A model generated the notes under the pieces. That model did not search any database. It was not told where the DNA came from and worked only from the letters and a program-made list of their open reading frames with translations. Below, piece after piece: positions 25,056 through 34,081 of a DNA stretch of 64,000 nt. Where the stretch lies: the NCBI RefSeq assembly GCF_016587415.1, contig NZ_BNJI01000001.1, positions 5,619,501 through 5,683,500 on the forward strand. Reading direction: 5' to 3'. The DNA is from Ktedonobacter sp. SOSP1-85. GTDB lineage: Bacteria; Chloroflexota; Ktedonobacteria; Ktedonobacterales; Ktedonobacteraceae. Each line of letters opens with the position of its first letter. Position 1 is the stretch's first letter. The position numbers and the translations under genes were made by a program.

Positions 25056-27110
25056 ATGGCGCAGGTGGATGAGAATAGTGTGCCGCAGCGAGGGACATTA
25101 CTACGCAGGGCACATGAACTGCTTGAGCGGGTCGGCCAACCGGTGGTGGAGGAGCAGTTAATCGAATGTCTCTTTGGGGTGACGGGCAGTGGCAACTCCA
25201 ATGGCTTCTGGACGATAATGTTGCGGCAGACATTGCGTGGCTCTCCTCTCTTTGAAGCTCTCTCAGTTGGTGATGAAGACGAGATGGGTTCCCAGGAGCG
25301 GCTATGGGGCTTGACTGCATGGAAGCGTACGCAGCTTGCGCTTGAAGAGGTAGAGTTTGTGGTGGTGGATACCGAGACGACCGGGCTACGGCCCGGGCCG
25401 GACCGTGTGATTGAGGTGGCGGGTGTGCGTATGCGTAATGGCGAGATCCTGGATACCTTTCAGAGCCTGGTGCACCCAGAGCGGCGCATTCCTCCCTTTA
25501 TTGTGCGCTTTACAGGTATTTCTCCAGAGATGCTGGCTGATGCGCCCAAGGCGCGCGATATCATACCAGATTTCCTGCGTTTTATTGAGGGCGCAACCCT
25601 GGTTGGACATAATCTGAGCTTTGATGTCAATTTTCTCACGCACGAAGCACAGTTGTTGGGCCTGCCCTTTCCTGTTGAGGGCCTGGATACAATTTTGCTC
25701 TCGCGTCGCTTGTTGCCGGGTCTGAAGCGCTTCAAACTGGACATGGTAGCGCAATATTTACAGATCAGGACGCATGACCGGCACCGCGCCCTGGGTGATG
25801 CCCAGGTGACGGCCGATGTCTTTGCTCGCTTGATTGAACGCGCAAAAGTACAGGGGATACATACGCTGGGGCATCTGCGCCTGCGCCAGCAGTTGCCCGT
25901 GGCCTGGAGTGGGGATATCACCCAGGTAGATGCGAAGGTGGCGGCGCGTGGCCGGGCCGACGAGAAGCTTTCGGGCGTGGCGACGCGACCGAATGGGGGC
26001 CTCCTGCTCAATCCTGCCTGGCGGCGCAACTTCCCTGAGAAGCCCGGTGTCTATCTCATGCGGGACGAGCATGGGCAGGTGATCTATGTTGGCAAGGCGA
26101 AATGCCTGAAGGACAGGCTGGGTTCCTATTATAGCCAGCCGCTGGGATACACGCGCAAGATGGATGGCCTCTTGCAGAATGTACGCGAGATTGAGACTCG
26201 GGTGCTGGGTTCGGAACTGGAGGCGTTGCTGGTGGAGTCGCGGCTGATCAAAGAGTTGCAGCCGATGTATAATGTGCAATTGCGCAACTATGAACTCTAT
26301 CCCTTTATTAAGATCGATGTACAGCATGCCTTTCCCAGGGTCTACGCCACGCGCGAGATTGCGGCAGATGGTGCGCGCTACTTTGGTCCCTTCCGTAGCC
26401 GCAGGGTTGTGGATGCGACCATTGAATTGATGCAGAAGATCTTTCCGGTGCGCACCTGTACACGCGGCCTGCCACCAGCGGCGAAGGCTTCTGATCCCTG
26501 TTTGCGTCACCATCTGGGGCGCTGTCCCGCTCCCTGTCGGGGTGGCGTAGATGAGGATGAGTATCGTAAAATTATCGAACAGGTTTGTGCCTTCCTGGGT
26601 GGTGAGCGAGAGGATCTCTTTGATCGTCTGCGCCGACAGATGTTTGAGGCGGCGCAACAGCTCAACTTTGAGCGAGCCGCCTGGCTGCGTGACGCACTGC
26701 GCAGCGCCGACGAGGTCCTGATCGGTCAGCAGTTGATCACGGGCGCCGTTGAGGCCAACAATTTGTTTATTGTCTATCCCTCGTCCGAGCTTGACCACAA
26801 TGAACTCTTTCTGGTCAGACATGGTCGCTTGATCGCCCAGCAGCGCGTGGCCCATAATGAGCCGGAGACAAAGCTGGCCCTGCGTACTTTGCTGGTTCAG
26901 GCGCGTGACTTAGGGCGCCCGCCTGATATTGTGGGTCAGGCCGAAGTCGATCAAATTAATATTATCAGTCGTTGGATTCATCATCATAGTGAAGACCGGG
27001 CCTTCTTCCCATTTTCATCTGCCCTGGCAAGCGAGGAGGAGCAGGAGGCGTTGTTCGCACAGATCTGGCAACATATCGGTGCCGAACCACTCTTGCCGCT
27101 GGAAGAGTAG
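25056..27110 (+). CDS. DEDDh exonuclease fused to UvrC-like GIY-YIG nuclease
   Basis: 684 residues. An N-terminal ~90-residue winged-helix-like part is followed by a DnaQ-type 3'-5' exonuclease: Exo I VVVDTETTG, Exo II LVGHNLSFDVNFL, Exo III HRALGDAQVTAD. A UvrC N-terminal GIY-YIG domain follows (KPGVYLMRDEHGQVIYVGKAK, ELEALLVESRLIKELQPMYN), then the Cys-rich stretch (CTRGL, CLRHHLGRCPAPC) and a UVR motif (MFEAAQQLNFERAAWLRDAL). The UvrC C-terminal endonuclease and HhH parts are absent, as in Cho. Similar fusions are known in actinobacteria. A role in nucleotide excision repair or damage processing is likely. GGAG 7 nt before the ATG at 25056 sets the start. Confidence 0.88.
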   Translation: MAQVDENSVPQRGTLLRRAHELLERVGQPVVEEQLIECLFGVTGSGNSNGFWTIMLRQTLRGSPLFEALSVGDEDEMGSQERLWGLTAWKRTQLALEEVEFVVVDTETTGLRPGPDRVIEVAGVRMRNGEILDTFQSLVHPERRIPPFIVRFTGISPEMLADAPKARDIIPDFLRFIEGATLVGHNLSFDVNFLTHEAQLLGLPFPVEGLDTILLSRRLLPGLKRFKLDMVAQYLQIRTHDRHRALGDAQVTADVFARLIERAKVQGIHTLGHLRLRQQLPVAWSGDITQVDAKVAARGRADEKLSGVATRPNGGLLLNPAWRRNFPEKPGVYLMRDEHGQVIYVGKAKCLKDRLGSYYSQPLGYTRKMDGLLQNVREIETRVLGSELEALLVESRLIKELQPMYNVQLRNYELYPFIKIDVQHAFPRVYATREIAADGARYFGPFRSRRVVDATIELMQKIFPVRTCTRGLPPAAKASDPCLRHHLGRCPAPCRGGVDEDEYRKIIEQVCAFLGGEREDLFDRLRRQMFEAAQQLNFERAAWLRDALRSADEVLIGQQLITGAVEANNLFIVYPSSELDHNELFLVRHGRLIAQQRVAHNEPETKLALRTLLVQARDLGRPPDIVGQAEVDQINIISRWIHHHSEDRAFFPFSSALASEEEQEALFAQIWQHIGAEPLLPLEE

Positions 27111-27117
27111 CTTCTTC

Positions 27118-27171
27118 TCCGAAAACCCTGAGCGCGAAGCGCTAGTCACGCCAGTGACGTTGGGTTTCGGA
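27118..27171. other. Three-way-junction inverted-repeat element
   Basis: Outer arms 27118-27128 and 27162-27171 pair (one extra A on the left) and enclose two perfect small hairpins: AGCGC-GAA-GCGCT (27131-27143) and GTCAC-GCCA-GTGAC (27145-27158). It lies between two codirectional genes. It could be a terminator, an RNA processing site or a REP-like element. Confidence 0.5.
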
Positions 27172-27234
27172 ATAAGATCTGGGTAGAAGTGCGCGTGTAT
27201 CGTATTTTTTCTTTTCATTGGAGACCGAAACAGC

Positions 27235-27831
27235 ATGTTATTATCCGATAAACGTATCCTTGAAGAACTAGAGCAGGGCAATATCGTTATTGAACCCTTT
27301 GATATGCGCCATCTGGGAACCAACTCATATGACTGCCGCCTGGGCGAGTGGTATTTCCAGGGGGACGCCAATATAGAGGCTATGCACCTGGACAACCCGG
27401 AGGAGATTCGTCGCTACTGGGGAATGCCCCGCCAGGCAAGCGAGGGAAAGATCGCGATTCGCCCCGGCACGACGATTCTGGCGCATACACAGGAGATCAT
27501 TGGTGGTCATAACGGCTACCTGGCAAAGATGTATTCGCGTAGCACGGTCGCGCGCTCGGGTCTTTCTGTCTGCCGCTGTGCTGGTGTGGGTGATGTCGGT
27601 TATATTAGCCGCTGGACCATGGAGATTAGCAATCATACGCAGACGACTATCTACGTCCCCGTGGGCTTCCGCATCTGCCAGTTGACCTTTGAATTTATTG
27701 GCGAGACGCTCAAGGAGTATCACGGCAAGTACGGCAAGCGCGCGGAGTCCTGGCGTCCAGAGGATATGCTCCCCAAGCCCTACTTTGACTGGGACTATGA
27801 TGTCTATCGTACCGATAAGGGAGGCAAGTAG
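27235..27831 (+). CDS. dcd: dCTP deaminase family protein
   Basis: Converts dCTP to dUTP (some members to dUMP) for thymidylate synthesis. 198 residues, typical length. Motifs: MLLSDKRILEELEQG at the start, LGTNSYDCRLGEWYF, and the trimer active-site region YSRSTVARSGLSVCRCAGVGDVGYISRWTMEI, where the Ser-Arg-Ser and Ala-Arg-Ser-Gly residues match the family. GGAG lies 11 nt before the ATG. The tmk gene starts 4 nt after its stop, so the pair forms an operon for the dTTP pathway. Confidence 0.92.
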   Translation: MLLSDKRILEELEQGNIVIEPFDMRHLGTNSYDCRLGEWYFQGDANIEAMHLDNPEEIRRYWGMPRQASEGKIAIRPGTTILAHTQEIIGGHNGYLAKMYSRSTVARSGLSVCRCAGVGDVGYISRWTMEISNHTQTTIYVPVGFRICQLTFEFIGETLKEYHGKYGKRAESWRPEDMLPKPYFDWDYDVYRTDKGGK

Positions 27832-27834
27832 GGC

Positions 27835-28488
27835 GTGGAACGTGGCGTACTGATTTCTTTTGAGGGTCTCGATGGGGCGGGCAAGACCACACAGATGAAC
27901 CTGCTAGAGGAGTGGCTACAGAGCCAGGGGGTGTCATATCTGCGCACACGCGAGCCGGGTGGATCTCCCCTGGGGGCTGAGATCCGGCGCCTCCTGCTGA
28001 ACCGCCCCGACCTGCATATCTCTCCCCTGGCCGAAGCCCTGCTCTTCCAGGCTGACCGCGCCCAGCATTTTGCCGAGGTGATCCTGCCCGCGCTTGACGA
28101 GGGGAAAGTAATCGTCTCGGACCGCTGCTTTGATTCCAGCATTGCCTATCAAGGAGCGGCGCGTGGTGTTGGTGAGCAACTGGTGGAGGATCTCTCACTG
28201 TTGGCGACACAGGGACATCAGCCCAATCTAACTATCATGCTGGATTTGCCACCTGAGAAGGTGCAGCAACGCACCAACCTGGCCGTGGACCAGAGTGGTA
28301 CGCGTACTGAGCAGAGCCATTTTGATCGCGAAACGGAGACCTTTCATCGGACCTTGCGCGAGGCCTTTCTCACGCTAGCCCGCAGGTATCCACAGCGTAT
28401 CAAAGTGCTTGATGCCTCGCGTACTCCTGAAGTCATTCAGCGCGAGATCCAGGGTCACGTTGAGCGACTCCTGGCGGCGCGTGCATAA
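27835..28488 (+). CDS. tmk: Thymidylate kinase
   Basis: Phosphorylates dTMP to dTDP. 217 residues: P-loop FEGLDGAGKTTQ, DR(E)xGG-type REPGGSPLGAEIR, the DRCFDSSIAYQGAARG motif, and a LID region with TNLAVDQSGTRTEQSHFDRE. The start is GTG at 27835 with GGGAGG upstream inside the end of dcd. It is cotranscribed with dcd. A symmetric hairpin follows at 28505. Confidence 0.93.
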   Translation: MERGVLISFEGLDGAGKTTQMNLLEEWLQSQGVSYLRTREPGGSPLGAEIRRLLLNRPDLHISPLAEALLFQADRAQHFAEVILPALDEGKVIVSDRCFDSSIAYQGAARGVGEQLVEDLSLLATQGHQPNLTIMLDLPPEKVQQRTNLAVDQSGTRTEQSHFDRETETFHRTLREAFLTLARRYPQRIKVLDASRTPEVIQREIQGHVERLLAARA

Positions 28489-28504
28489 GATAAGAGCCAG
28501 GATG

Positions 28505-28535
28505 AACGGGGTGCTGATATTATCAGCACCCCGTT
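28505..28535. terminator. Bidirectional hairpin between tmk and a convergent gene
   Basis: A 15-bp palindrome (28505-28519 with 28521-28535, single central base) lies 16 nt after the tmk stop and 4 nt from the end of the leftward gene. Confidence 0.75.
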
Positions 28536-28538
28536 TGC

Positions 28539-29429
28539 TTATGCTAGTAAGCCCTGGGCTGTCAGTAGGGCTTGCGTCTCTTTGCGGAGCGCCTCAAGTT
28601 GCTCGAGCGCAGCCTTGAGGTTTACGCTCTCGGGCGTGAGGAGCGTATAGACCTCGCCAATGCGCTCGGCGAAGTGGGTAGGTACGAGCGGGAAGGCGTT
28701 GGCAAGCGCCACGGCGCCCTTCTCGTTCATCCAGTAGCAGGTGTTGAGCGCGAAGAGGACCTGGAGCAGGCAGGAAGCCGCGCGAAAGCAGCAGCCCGCG
28801 ACATAGGAAACATCACCGCGCCCTGCCCCTTTGGCCGCGTTCTGGATGGCGAAATCGATCTCCCAGAAGAAGCTTCGGGCGATCCCCTCCTGCAATTGAC
28901 GAGGGTAGGGTGTGGTCAGGGCTTTTAGGCGCTGGACCTCGCCCGCCGGGTCCCAGAGCAGGCGGCAGAGCGCGATCTCCGACATATACATGGCGGTCGT
29001 AAAGCCATGTGGATGGCCTGGCTGATAGGCAATCTCGATGCGCCCGGCACGACTCTCGGTAATGGAATGTGCGACCGCACGCAGGTCGCGGTAGAGGAAG
29101 TCGACATGCATCCCCTGCACCACCAGCCAGCCACCGCCATTGATGCGTGGTCCCCATCCGCCGAAATCGGTGAGCACATCCTGGCGGTGTTCGTCATCGA
29201 CCCTGGCCGCGACGGCGCGTAAGTGACGCAGGTCAATAGGGTTTTCGGAATCATAGTAGAGTCCCAGATCAATGTCTGAGGTTGGCGTTGCCGCCCCTCG
29301 GCCACGCGACCCACCAAGCACAATGCCAGATAGGCCAGGAGTGTCGCGGAGCTCATTGAGCAAGAGATCCAGGATTATATCTGCGTTCAAAGAAGCATTC
29401 TCGTTTCTAGCAGTGTCTGAGTGAGACAC
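28539..29429 (-). CDS. Nucleotidyltransferase-fold protein
   Basis: 296 residues. The N-terminal domain has the pol-beta nucleotidyltransferase signature VLGGSRGRGAATPTSDIDLGLYY (GS...DxD), and a third acidic residue may be in MHVDFLYRD. The C-terminal half is helical and resembles the substrate-binding part of aminoglycoside or MNT-type enzymes (EGIARSFFWEIDFAIQNAAKGAG). Substrate unknown. The GTG start stands 2 nt after the stop of the dehydrogenase upstream, without a clear Shine-Dalgarno, so translational coupling is likely. Confidence 0.8.
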   Translation of the reverse strand: MSHSDTARNENASLNADIILDLLLNELRDTPGLSGIVLGGSRGRGAATPTSDIDLGLYYDSENPIDLRHLRAVAARVDDEHRQDVLTDFGGWGPRINGGGWLVVQGMHVDFLYRDLRAVAHSITESRAGRIEIAYQPGHPHGFTTAMYMSEIALCRLLWDPAGEVQRLKALTTPYPRQLQEGIARSFFWEIDFAIQNAAKGAGRGDVSYVAGCCFRAASCLLQVLFALNTCYWMNEKGAVALANAFPLVPTHFAERIGEVYTLLTPESVNLKAALEQLEALRKETQALLTAQGLLA

Positions 29430-29431
29430 GA

Positions 29432-30406
29432 TTACGCGTCTGGCTGTTTACCAAGGACTTCGGGATTGACGACATTGATGGGGTGGCCGGCCTGGAATGC
29501 GACTACCTGCTCGAAGGCCGCGCCAAAGAAGGATTCGTAGCTATCTTTCTCCACATACCCGATATGGGGTGTGCAAATGACATTCTCCATATGCAGCAGA
29601 GGGTGGTCGGTGACTGGCTCGCTCTCATAGACATCCACGGCAGCTGAGCCTGGGCGTCCAGCGCGCAGCGCCTCCTCCAGCACGCCAGGAGCAATCAATC
29701 CCGCGCGGCTGGTATTGACCAGGAGCGCGGATGGCTGCATCGCCGCCAGGTCAGTGGCGGTCACGATCCCACATGTGGCTTCCGCCATTTTGACGTGAAG
29801 GGTAAGGATATCGGCGCGCTCGAAGAGCATCTGCTGGCTGCTGGCGGTCTCAAAGCCATCGGCCTGGGCACGAGCTAGTGAACCTTCGCGTCCCCACACG
29901 AGTACCTTCATACCAAAGGCGCGACCGTAGCCCGCGACCAGGCTACCGATCCTACCATAGCCAAAGATGCCCAGAGTACGATTGCGCAGACCGGTACCAA
30001 GTGTCGTCTGCCAGCGGCCAGCCTTCATCGACGCGATCTCCTGGGGAATATGTCGTGTCGCGGCCAGGATCAGGCCCCAGGTCAGTTCAGCGGTGGAGTA
30101 GGAGGTCCCGCCGCCCGCCGCGATGACGATTCCACGGCGCGTGCAGGCCTCTACATCGATATGGGGGTAGCCCCTGCCGGTCTGGCTAATCAACTTGAGG
30201 TTGGGCAGGCGTTCCAGGAGGGTCTCGCTGATCTTTGTGCGCTCGCGGATAAGTACCAGGGCATCGGCCTCGCGAAAGCGGCTGGTAAGGGCCTCAATAT
30301 CGGTAACGCTATCATTATAGATGGTGACATCGTGTCCTTTGAGCTGCACGAAGCAATCGAGCTTCCGTATGGCATCCTGGTAGTCATCAGGAATAACAAT
30401 CTTCAA
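29432..30406 (-). CDS. D-isomer-specific 2-hydroxyacid dehydrogenase
   Basis: 324 residues in the phosphoglycerate dehydrogenase-like superfamily. NAD-binding GIFGYGRIGSLVAGYGRAFG, catalytic Arg in NTSRAGLI, catalytic Glu in DVYESEP, and catalytic His in CTPHIGYVEKDSYE. It lacks ACT or other regulatory domains, so serine-pathway SerA is not specially indicated; the substrate is unknown. The start ATG follows GGAGG (in AAAGGAGGAAAAATTTTG). It forms a two-gene unit with the nucleotidyltransferase-fold gene. Confidence 0.87.
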   Translation of the reverse strand: MKIVIPDDYQDAIRKLDCFVQLKGHDVTIYNDSVTDIEALTSRFREADALVLIRERTKISETLLERLPNLKLISQTGRGYPHIDVEACTRRGIVIAAGGGTSYSTAELTWGLILAATRHIPQEIASMKAGRWQTTLGTGLRNRTLGIFGYGRIGSLVAGYGRAFGMKVLVWGREGSLARAQADGFETASSQQMLFERADILTLHVKMAEATCGIVTATDLAAMQPSALLVNTSRAGLIAPGVLEEALRAGRPGSAAVDVYESEPVTDHPLLHMENVICTPHIGYVEKDSYESFFGAAFEQVVAFQAGHPINVVNPEVLGKQPDA

Positions 30407-30466
30407 AATTTTTCCTCCTTTGTGTCAGGCCTCAACGCTGAGAATGCGGGTGAAATAAAGGGTGCC

Positions 30467-30835
30467 TTAGAGCACTTCCAGGCGCTCTTTGCGGCGTTGC
30501 GCCTCAAGGTAGTTCGGGTCAATCTCCAGGGCGCGATTGACGGCGGCCAGGGCCTCCTGTTTGTGTCCCAGAATGCCCAGGACCCAGGCCTTGGCATCCC
30601 AGGCCGCCGCGTCGTGGTCCTGGATGGTTAGGGACTGCTCGAAGTCCGCCAGGGCCTCCTGGTAGCGGGCGAGCATGGCGAAGCAGGTTCCACGGGTGTA
30701 CCAGGCTTCTGGGTTAGCGGGGTTGAGCGCGACTGCTTTCTCCGCTGCGGCCAGGGCCTCGGTATAGCGAATGGAGTTCGAGAGTTGTTGACTATATTGA
30801 AGCCAGAAAGCGGCTTGTTGTTCTTGTGTAGACAT
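30467..30835 (-). CDS. Short TPR protein
   Basis: 122 residues with about three tetratricopeptide repeats (RYTEALAAAEKAVALNPANPEA and similar) between a short helical cap (MSTQEQQAAFWLQYSQQLS) and a basic end. A protein-interaction module only. The start at 30835 is chosen because the residues from there match TPR caps and GAGGAGAG lies upstream; the frame extends further but into the next gene. It follows the MocA-like gene by 19 nt. Confidence 0.75.
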   Translation of the reverse strand: MSTQEQQAAFWLQYSQQLSNSIRYTEALAAAEKAVALNPANPEAWYTRGTCFAMLARYQEALADFEQSLTIQDHDAAAWDAKAWVLGILGHKQEALAAVNRALEIDPNYLEAQRRKERLEVL

Positions 30836-30854
30836 GGTTGTGAGCGACTCTCCT

Positions 30855-31502
30855 CTATTCATCTGAAGGATGCTGTTTTTGCCACTCTTTGACGACGGCT
30901 TCATAGGCATCCCAGGTATCGACGTCATAGTTAGCGTGTGTAGACCCCAACTCTATGCTTGTAACCTCGGCTCGGTGGCGTGTAAGCACAGAGCGTCCAC
31001 CCTCGTCTCCTTGTACCTCTCGCAGCTCGGGAAAGAGACTGCGCTCGAAGAGCACCGGGTTCCCGCGTTGTCCCTGGTAGAGAGGCGCGATGATACGGCT
31101 ATGGGTCGTATGCCGGGCCTCAATAAGTGTATCGAGAATGGCGGCGGAGAGCAAGGGCTGGTCACCCAGAATGATCAGCGCGGAGTCGCAGTCTGGTACC
31201 AGGTGTGCCAGTTCCGTGATGCCCACGTGAATGGAGGTACTCATCCCTTGTTGGTAGTGTGGGTTGTCGACAGGATGGACCTCTGGATACACGAGATAGG
31301 GGGCTAGCACGGCACGCAACTGCGCGGAGCGATGCCCAAGCACGAGCAGGACTGGTCGTGCTTGTGAGGCCAGGACCGCATCGATGACATGCGCGATAAC
31401 GGGACGATCTCCCAGGGGCAGCAAGAGCTTGTGACGGTCTTCACCGATGCGACTGGAGGTCCCCGCGGCAAGAATAATCGCGGCAGTGGTGCGCTCGCTC
31501 AT
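30855..31502 (-). CDS. MocA-like molybdenum-cofactor nucleotidyltransferase
   Basis: 215 residues. N-terminal nucleotide-binding signature ILAAGTSSRIGEDRHKLLLPLGDRPVIAHV, metal-binding ILGDQPLL, then YQGQRGNPVLF and GDEGGRSVL, the pattern of MocA/MobA-like NTP transferases that attach CMP or GMP to molybdopterin. Other molybdenum genes are not in the window, so a sugar-phosphate nucleotidyltransferase role cannot be excluded. The ATG is at 31502; the TPR gene follows. Confidence 0.82.
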   Translation of the reverse strand: MSERTTAAIILAAGTSSRIGEDRHKLLLPLGDRPVIAHVIDAVLASQARPVLLVLGHRSAQLRAVLAPYLVYPEVHPVDNPHYQQGMSTSIHVGITELAHLVPDCDSALIILGDQPLLSAAILDTLIEARHTTHSRIIAPLYQGQRGNPVLFERSLFPELREVQGDEGGRSVLTRHRAEVTSIELGSTHANYDVDTWDAYEAVVKEWQKQHPSDE

Positions 31503-31757
31503 ACATGCTAGACCTTTCCTATAGCAATAAAATATGTTTTGCAGAAGAGACCTGGTGGAATAGAGAGGCAGTTTCCTCTTTGTTATATCACCTGGAGGAT
31601 GGTGAAGTATACACGCCTGAATAAAGTGCTGCTCTTCCGTGCCTGTGTATAAAGCGGGTTGCCAGCGGTGCTATAATGACGTTCAGTTCGAATAGATTAG
31701 AGAATATGAAGAGGAATGCAAGTCGAGAAGCTCGTAGCCTACCAGGAGTAAAGAAGA

Positions 31758-32639
31758 ATGCTAAATTCCCCCCACACAATGCAAGAACACGTAGAGCCGT
31801 TGGATGCCCAGACGCAGGCGAAATATGAGCGTTTGCAAGAGATTTTGCGCGAGATGGAGTCGGTGCTGGTCGCCTATTCAGGTGGGGTCGACAGCGCGCT
31901 TCTGCTTAAAGTAGCACACGACGTCCTAGGTGACCGGGCGCTAGGCGCGATTGCCTCATCGGCGGCCTATGCTCCTGAAGAGACGCAAGAAGCGATCGAG
32001 GTTGCCACGCAGATGAGCCTGCCCCTTGTGACGCTGGAGACCCATGAGCTGGAGGATGAGCGGTACGCATCCAATACCGTCCAGCGCTGCTACTTCTGCA
32101 AGACCGAGCTCTTCACAAGTCTGGAGCCGGTGGCGAAGGAGCACAATTTACGTCATATCGCTTATGGCGTCAACAAGGACGATGATGGAGATTTTCGTCC
32201 CGGACAGAAGGCAGCGCGTGAGTTTGGTGTGCGGGGGCCGCTCAAAGAGGCGGAGATGGGTAAGAAAGAGATCCGTGCCATCGCGAAAATGCTGGGTATG
32301 CCGGTCTGGGATAAGCCCGCGATGGCCTGTTTCTCTTCGCGTATTCCCTATGGGAGCCGAGTGGATGTGGCCTCTTTGCAGATGGTCTATAAAGCGGAGA
32401 AGTTTTTGCGCGAGCAGGGGTTTCGCCAGTTGCGTGTGCGCCACCATGATAAAATCGCCCGTATCGAGGTGGAGCGCTCAGAGATCCCTCGCCTGGTAGA
32501 AGAAGCGATGAGCCGCAAGGTGACCGATGCTCTGCGTAAGATTGGCTATTCTTATGTAACAGTCGATTTGTTAGGGTACCGCACGGGCAGCATGAATGAG
32601 TCTTTCTTCAAGAAGAAGAATGCTACAGCCGCTGAGTAG
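31758..32639 (+). CDS. larE: LarE, ATP-dependent sacrificial sulfur transferase
   Basis: Adenylates and then thiolates the pyridinium carboxylates of the nickel-pincer nucleotide cofactor. 293 residues: PP-loop VLVAYSGGVDSALLLKVA, the CYFCKTELF motif, GVNKDDDGDFRPGQKAA, and PAMACFSSRIPYGSRV with the Cys at the position of the sacrificial Cys in LarE. The C-terminal half (FRQLRVRHHDKIARIEV) is typical. GGAGTAAAGAAG precedes the ATG. No larB, larC or larA is in the window, so its cofactor partners must be elsewhere. Confidence 0.9.
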   Translation: MLNSPHTMQEHVEPLDAQTQAKYERLQEILREMESVLVAYSGGVDSALLLKVAHDVLGDRALGAIASSAAYAPEETQEAIEVATQMSLPLVTLETHELEDERYASNTVQRCYFCKTELFTSLEPVAKEHNLRHIAYGVNKDDDGDFRPGQKAAREFGVRGPLKEAEMGKKEIRAIAKMLGMPVWDKPAMACFSSRIPYGSRVDVASLQMVYKAEKFLREQGFRQLRVRHHDKIARIEVERSEIPRLVEEAMSRKVTDALRKIGYSYVTVDLLGYRTGSMNESFFKKKNATAAE

Positions 32640-32667
32640 GTCGCATGCGTGCATTGCGAATGTAGAG

Positions 32668-32723
32668 AACTGGCCTCGTGGTGGTAACTGGGCACGTGCC
32701 TGGATACTGTCACGAGGCCAGTT
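32668..32723 (+). terminator. Hairpin after larE
   Basis: AACTGGCCTCGTG (32668-32680) pairs perfectly with 32711-32723, ending in TTTT. The inner 30 nt hold a second palindrome, GGCACGTGCC (32691-32700). Confidence 0.7.
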
Positions 32724-33047
32724 TTGTAGAACGTATAGATGTGTTTTGTGGCAGCGAAAGCAAGCATGTAGGTTTTTTGTCGGGAAAAAGGGTGAAATTC
32801 TGCGTTGTGCCAACGTAGATATGTATGTGTGTATCTATTTCTTGCCTGCGGGAGTGATATATTTTTAGACAAACGAACGTTAGATAGGATAGAAACGTAT
32901 AGATTTTTAAGCGGAGGAGCGTGGCATAAGGGGGAGAGAAGTGTGTTTTGTATAGCACTAACATCCTGTGTAAGGAACTCTTAAGAGGCATGGAGCCTCT
33001 TTCCTCCCTATGCCTACAGGCAGGGGGATCCAGAGGCGGAGGATCTG
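32724..33047. other. Intergenic region upstream of hydrolase gene
   Basis: About 320 bases with no gene. AT-rich stretches at 32860-32920 may contain the hydrolase promoter, but no clear pair of boxes is seen. Confidence 0.3.
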
Positions 33048-33890
33048 ATGAAACTACAACGAAACGCGGTCTCCTTTTCCCTGGGGCCACAGAATACGGA
33101 TAGGGCCTGTGTACTGGTGCATAATGTTGGCGGGAGTCCATTAGAGATGAGGGACCTGGGCGAGTACCTGGCGCAACAGGGCATCCGAGTGCGCGGTATC
33201 TCGCTAGCAGGCCACGATGGCGACTTAAAGCACCTGGCCCAGGTTGAGCGAGAGGCGTGGTTGAAGACTATCGCTGAGGAGGTAATGGAGCTAGAAGACT
33301 ACCCATATGTTTTTTTGGGTGGTTTCTCCGTGGGGTCGGTACTGGCGATATTATCGGCCCTGGACTTTGGTCAACAGATTGCGGGCGTCATTGCTATGTC
33401 AACGCCTATGCGCCTGTTTCAGGAGTTGAGCTTTCCCTTTGGCGACTACTTTGCGAAGCACCGGCAGCCCCTGGCTGGATATGCGCTAGAGGATCCCTGT
33501 GTGCGCCATGATATTCTCACGAGTATACGCCTCCTTGATCCTAAGGGCATTGAGGGACTGAGTGAAAATGAAATACTGGAGATTGCGCTTGAGGAGGCGC
33601 GTTACCCAGGTGTGCTTTGGCGCCAGATGACCGCACTGGTGCGGGAACTGCGCTCGCGTTTGCAGGAACTGGTGACACCCTTACTGATTATTCACGGAAA
33701 GCAAGATGCGCTCAATCCACCCGAGAGCGCCTCTGAACTGTATCACAAGGCCATCTATGCCCCCAAATCGCTGCACTGGCTGGAGCGGAGCGGCCATTTT
33801 GTGATGACAGATCTTGAGCAAGAACAACTCTGTTTTCTCTGTGCTTCGTTTATTAACGATATTGTCTTGCATGATCGCTTAAGCGGCTAG
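33048..33890 (+). CDS. Alpha/beta hydrolase, carboxylesterase/monoacylglycerol lipase-like
   Basis: 280 residues. VLVHNVGGSPLEMRDLGEYLAQQGIRVRGISLAGH is the typical first strand and oxyanion region (HN instead of HG), the nucleophile is in GGFSVGS, the acid in IHGKQDALNP, and the His in ERSGHFVMTD. The layout matches the short carboxylesterases such as Est30. There is no signal peptide, so it is cytoplasmic. GCGGAGGATCTG precedes the ATG. The gene stands alone. Confidence 0.85.
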   Translation: MKLQRNAVSFSLGPQNTDRACVLVHNVGGSPLEMRDLGEYLAQQGIRVRGISLAGHDGDLKHLAQVEREAWLKTIAEEVMELEDYPYVFLGGFSVGSVLAILSALDFGQQIAGVIAMSTPMRLFQELSFPFGDYFAKHRQPLAGYALEDPCVRHDILTSIRLLDPKGIEGLSENEILEIALEEARYPGVLWRQMTALVRELRSRLQELVTPLLIIHGKQDALNPPESASELYHKAIYAPKSLHWLERSGHFVMTDLEQEQLCFLCASFINDIVLHDRLSG

Positions 33891-34081
33891 CGAATTAGTT
33901 GTTTGCGTTGGCAGTGACTACTCGCCGCCAACACACCCCTACCCATACGAAGCACCGTAGGTGCTGATGTGTAGCTATTTTCTGTAGCTATCCCGGCTAT
34001 GGTATAATCTGTTTAGCTAAGTGTTCTTTGCACACCAAGTAAGAAGTGATAGGGTTTTGCCATAAGCAGGAAATAGTAATT

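Noticed and set aside
30840..30928. Longer N-terminus for the short TPR protein
   Set aside because: It would overlap the upstream gene's end and the residues are not TPR-like.
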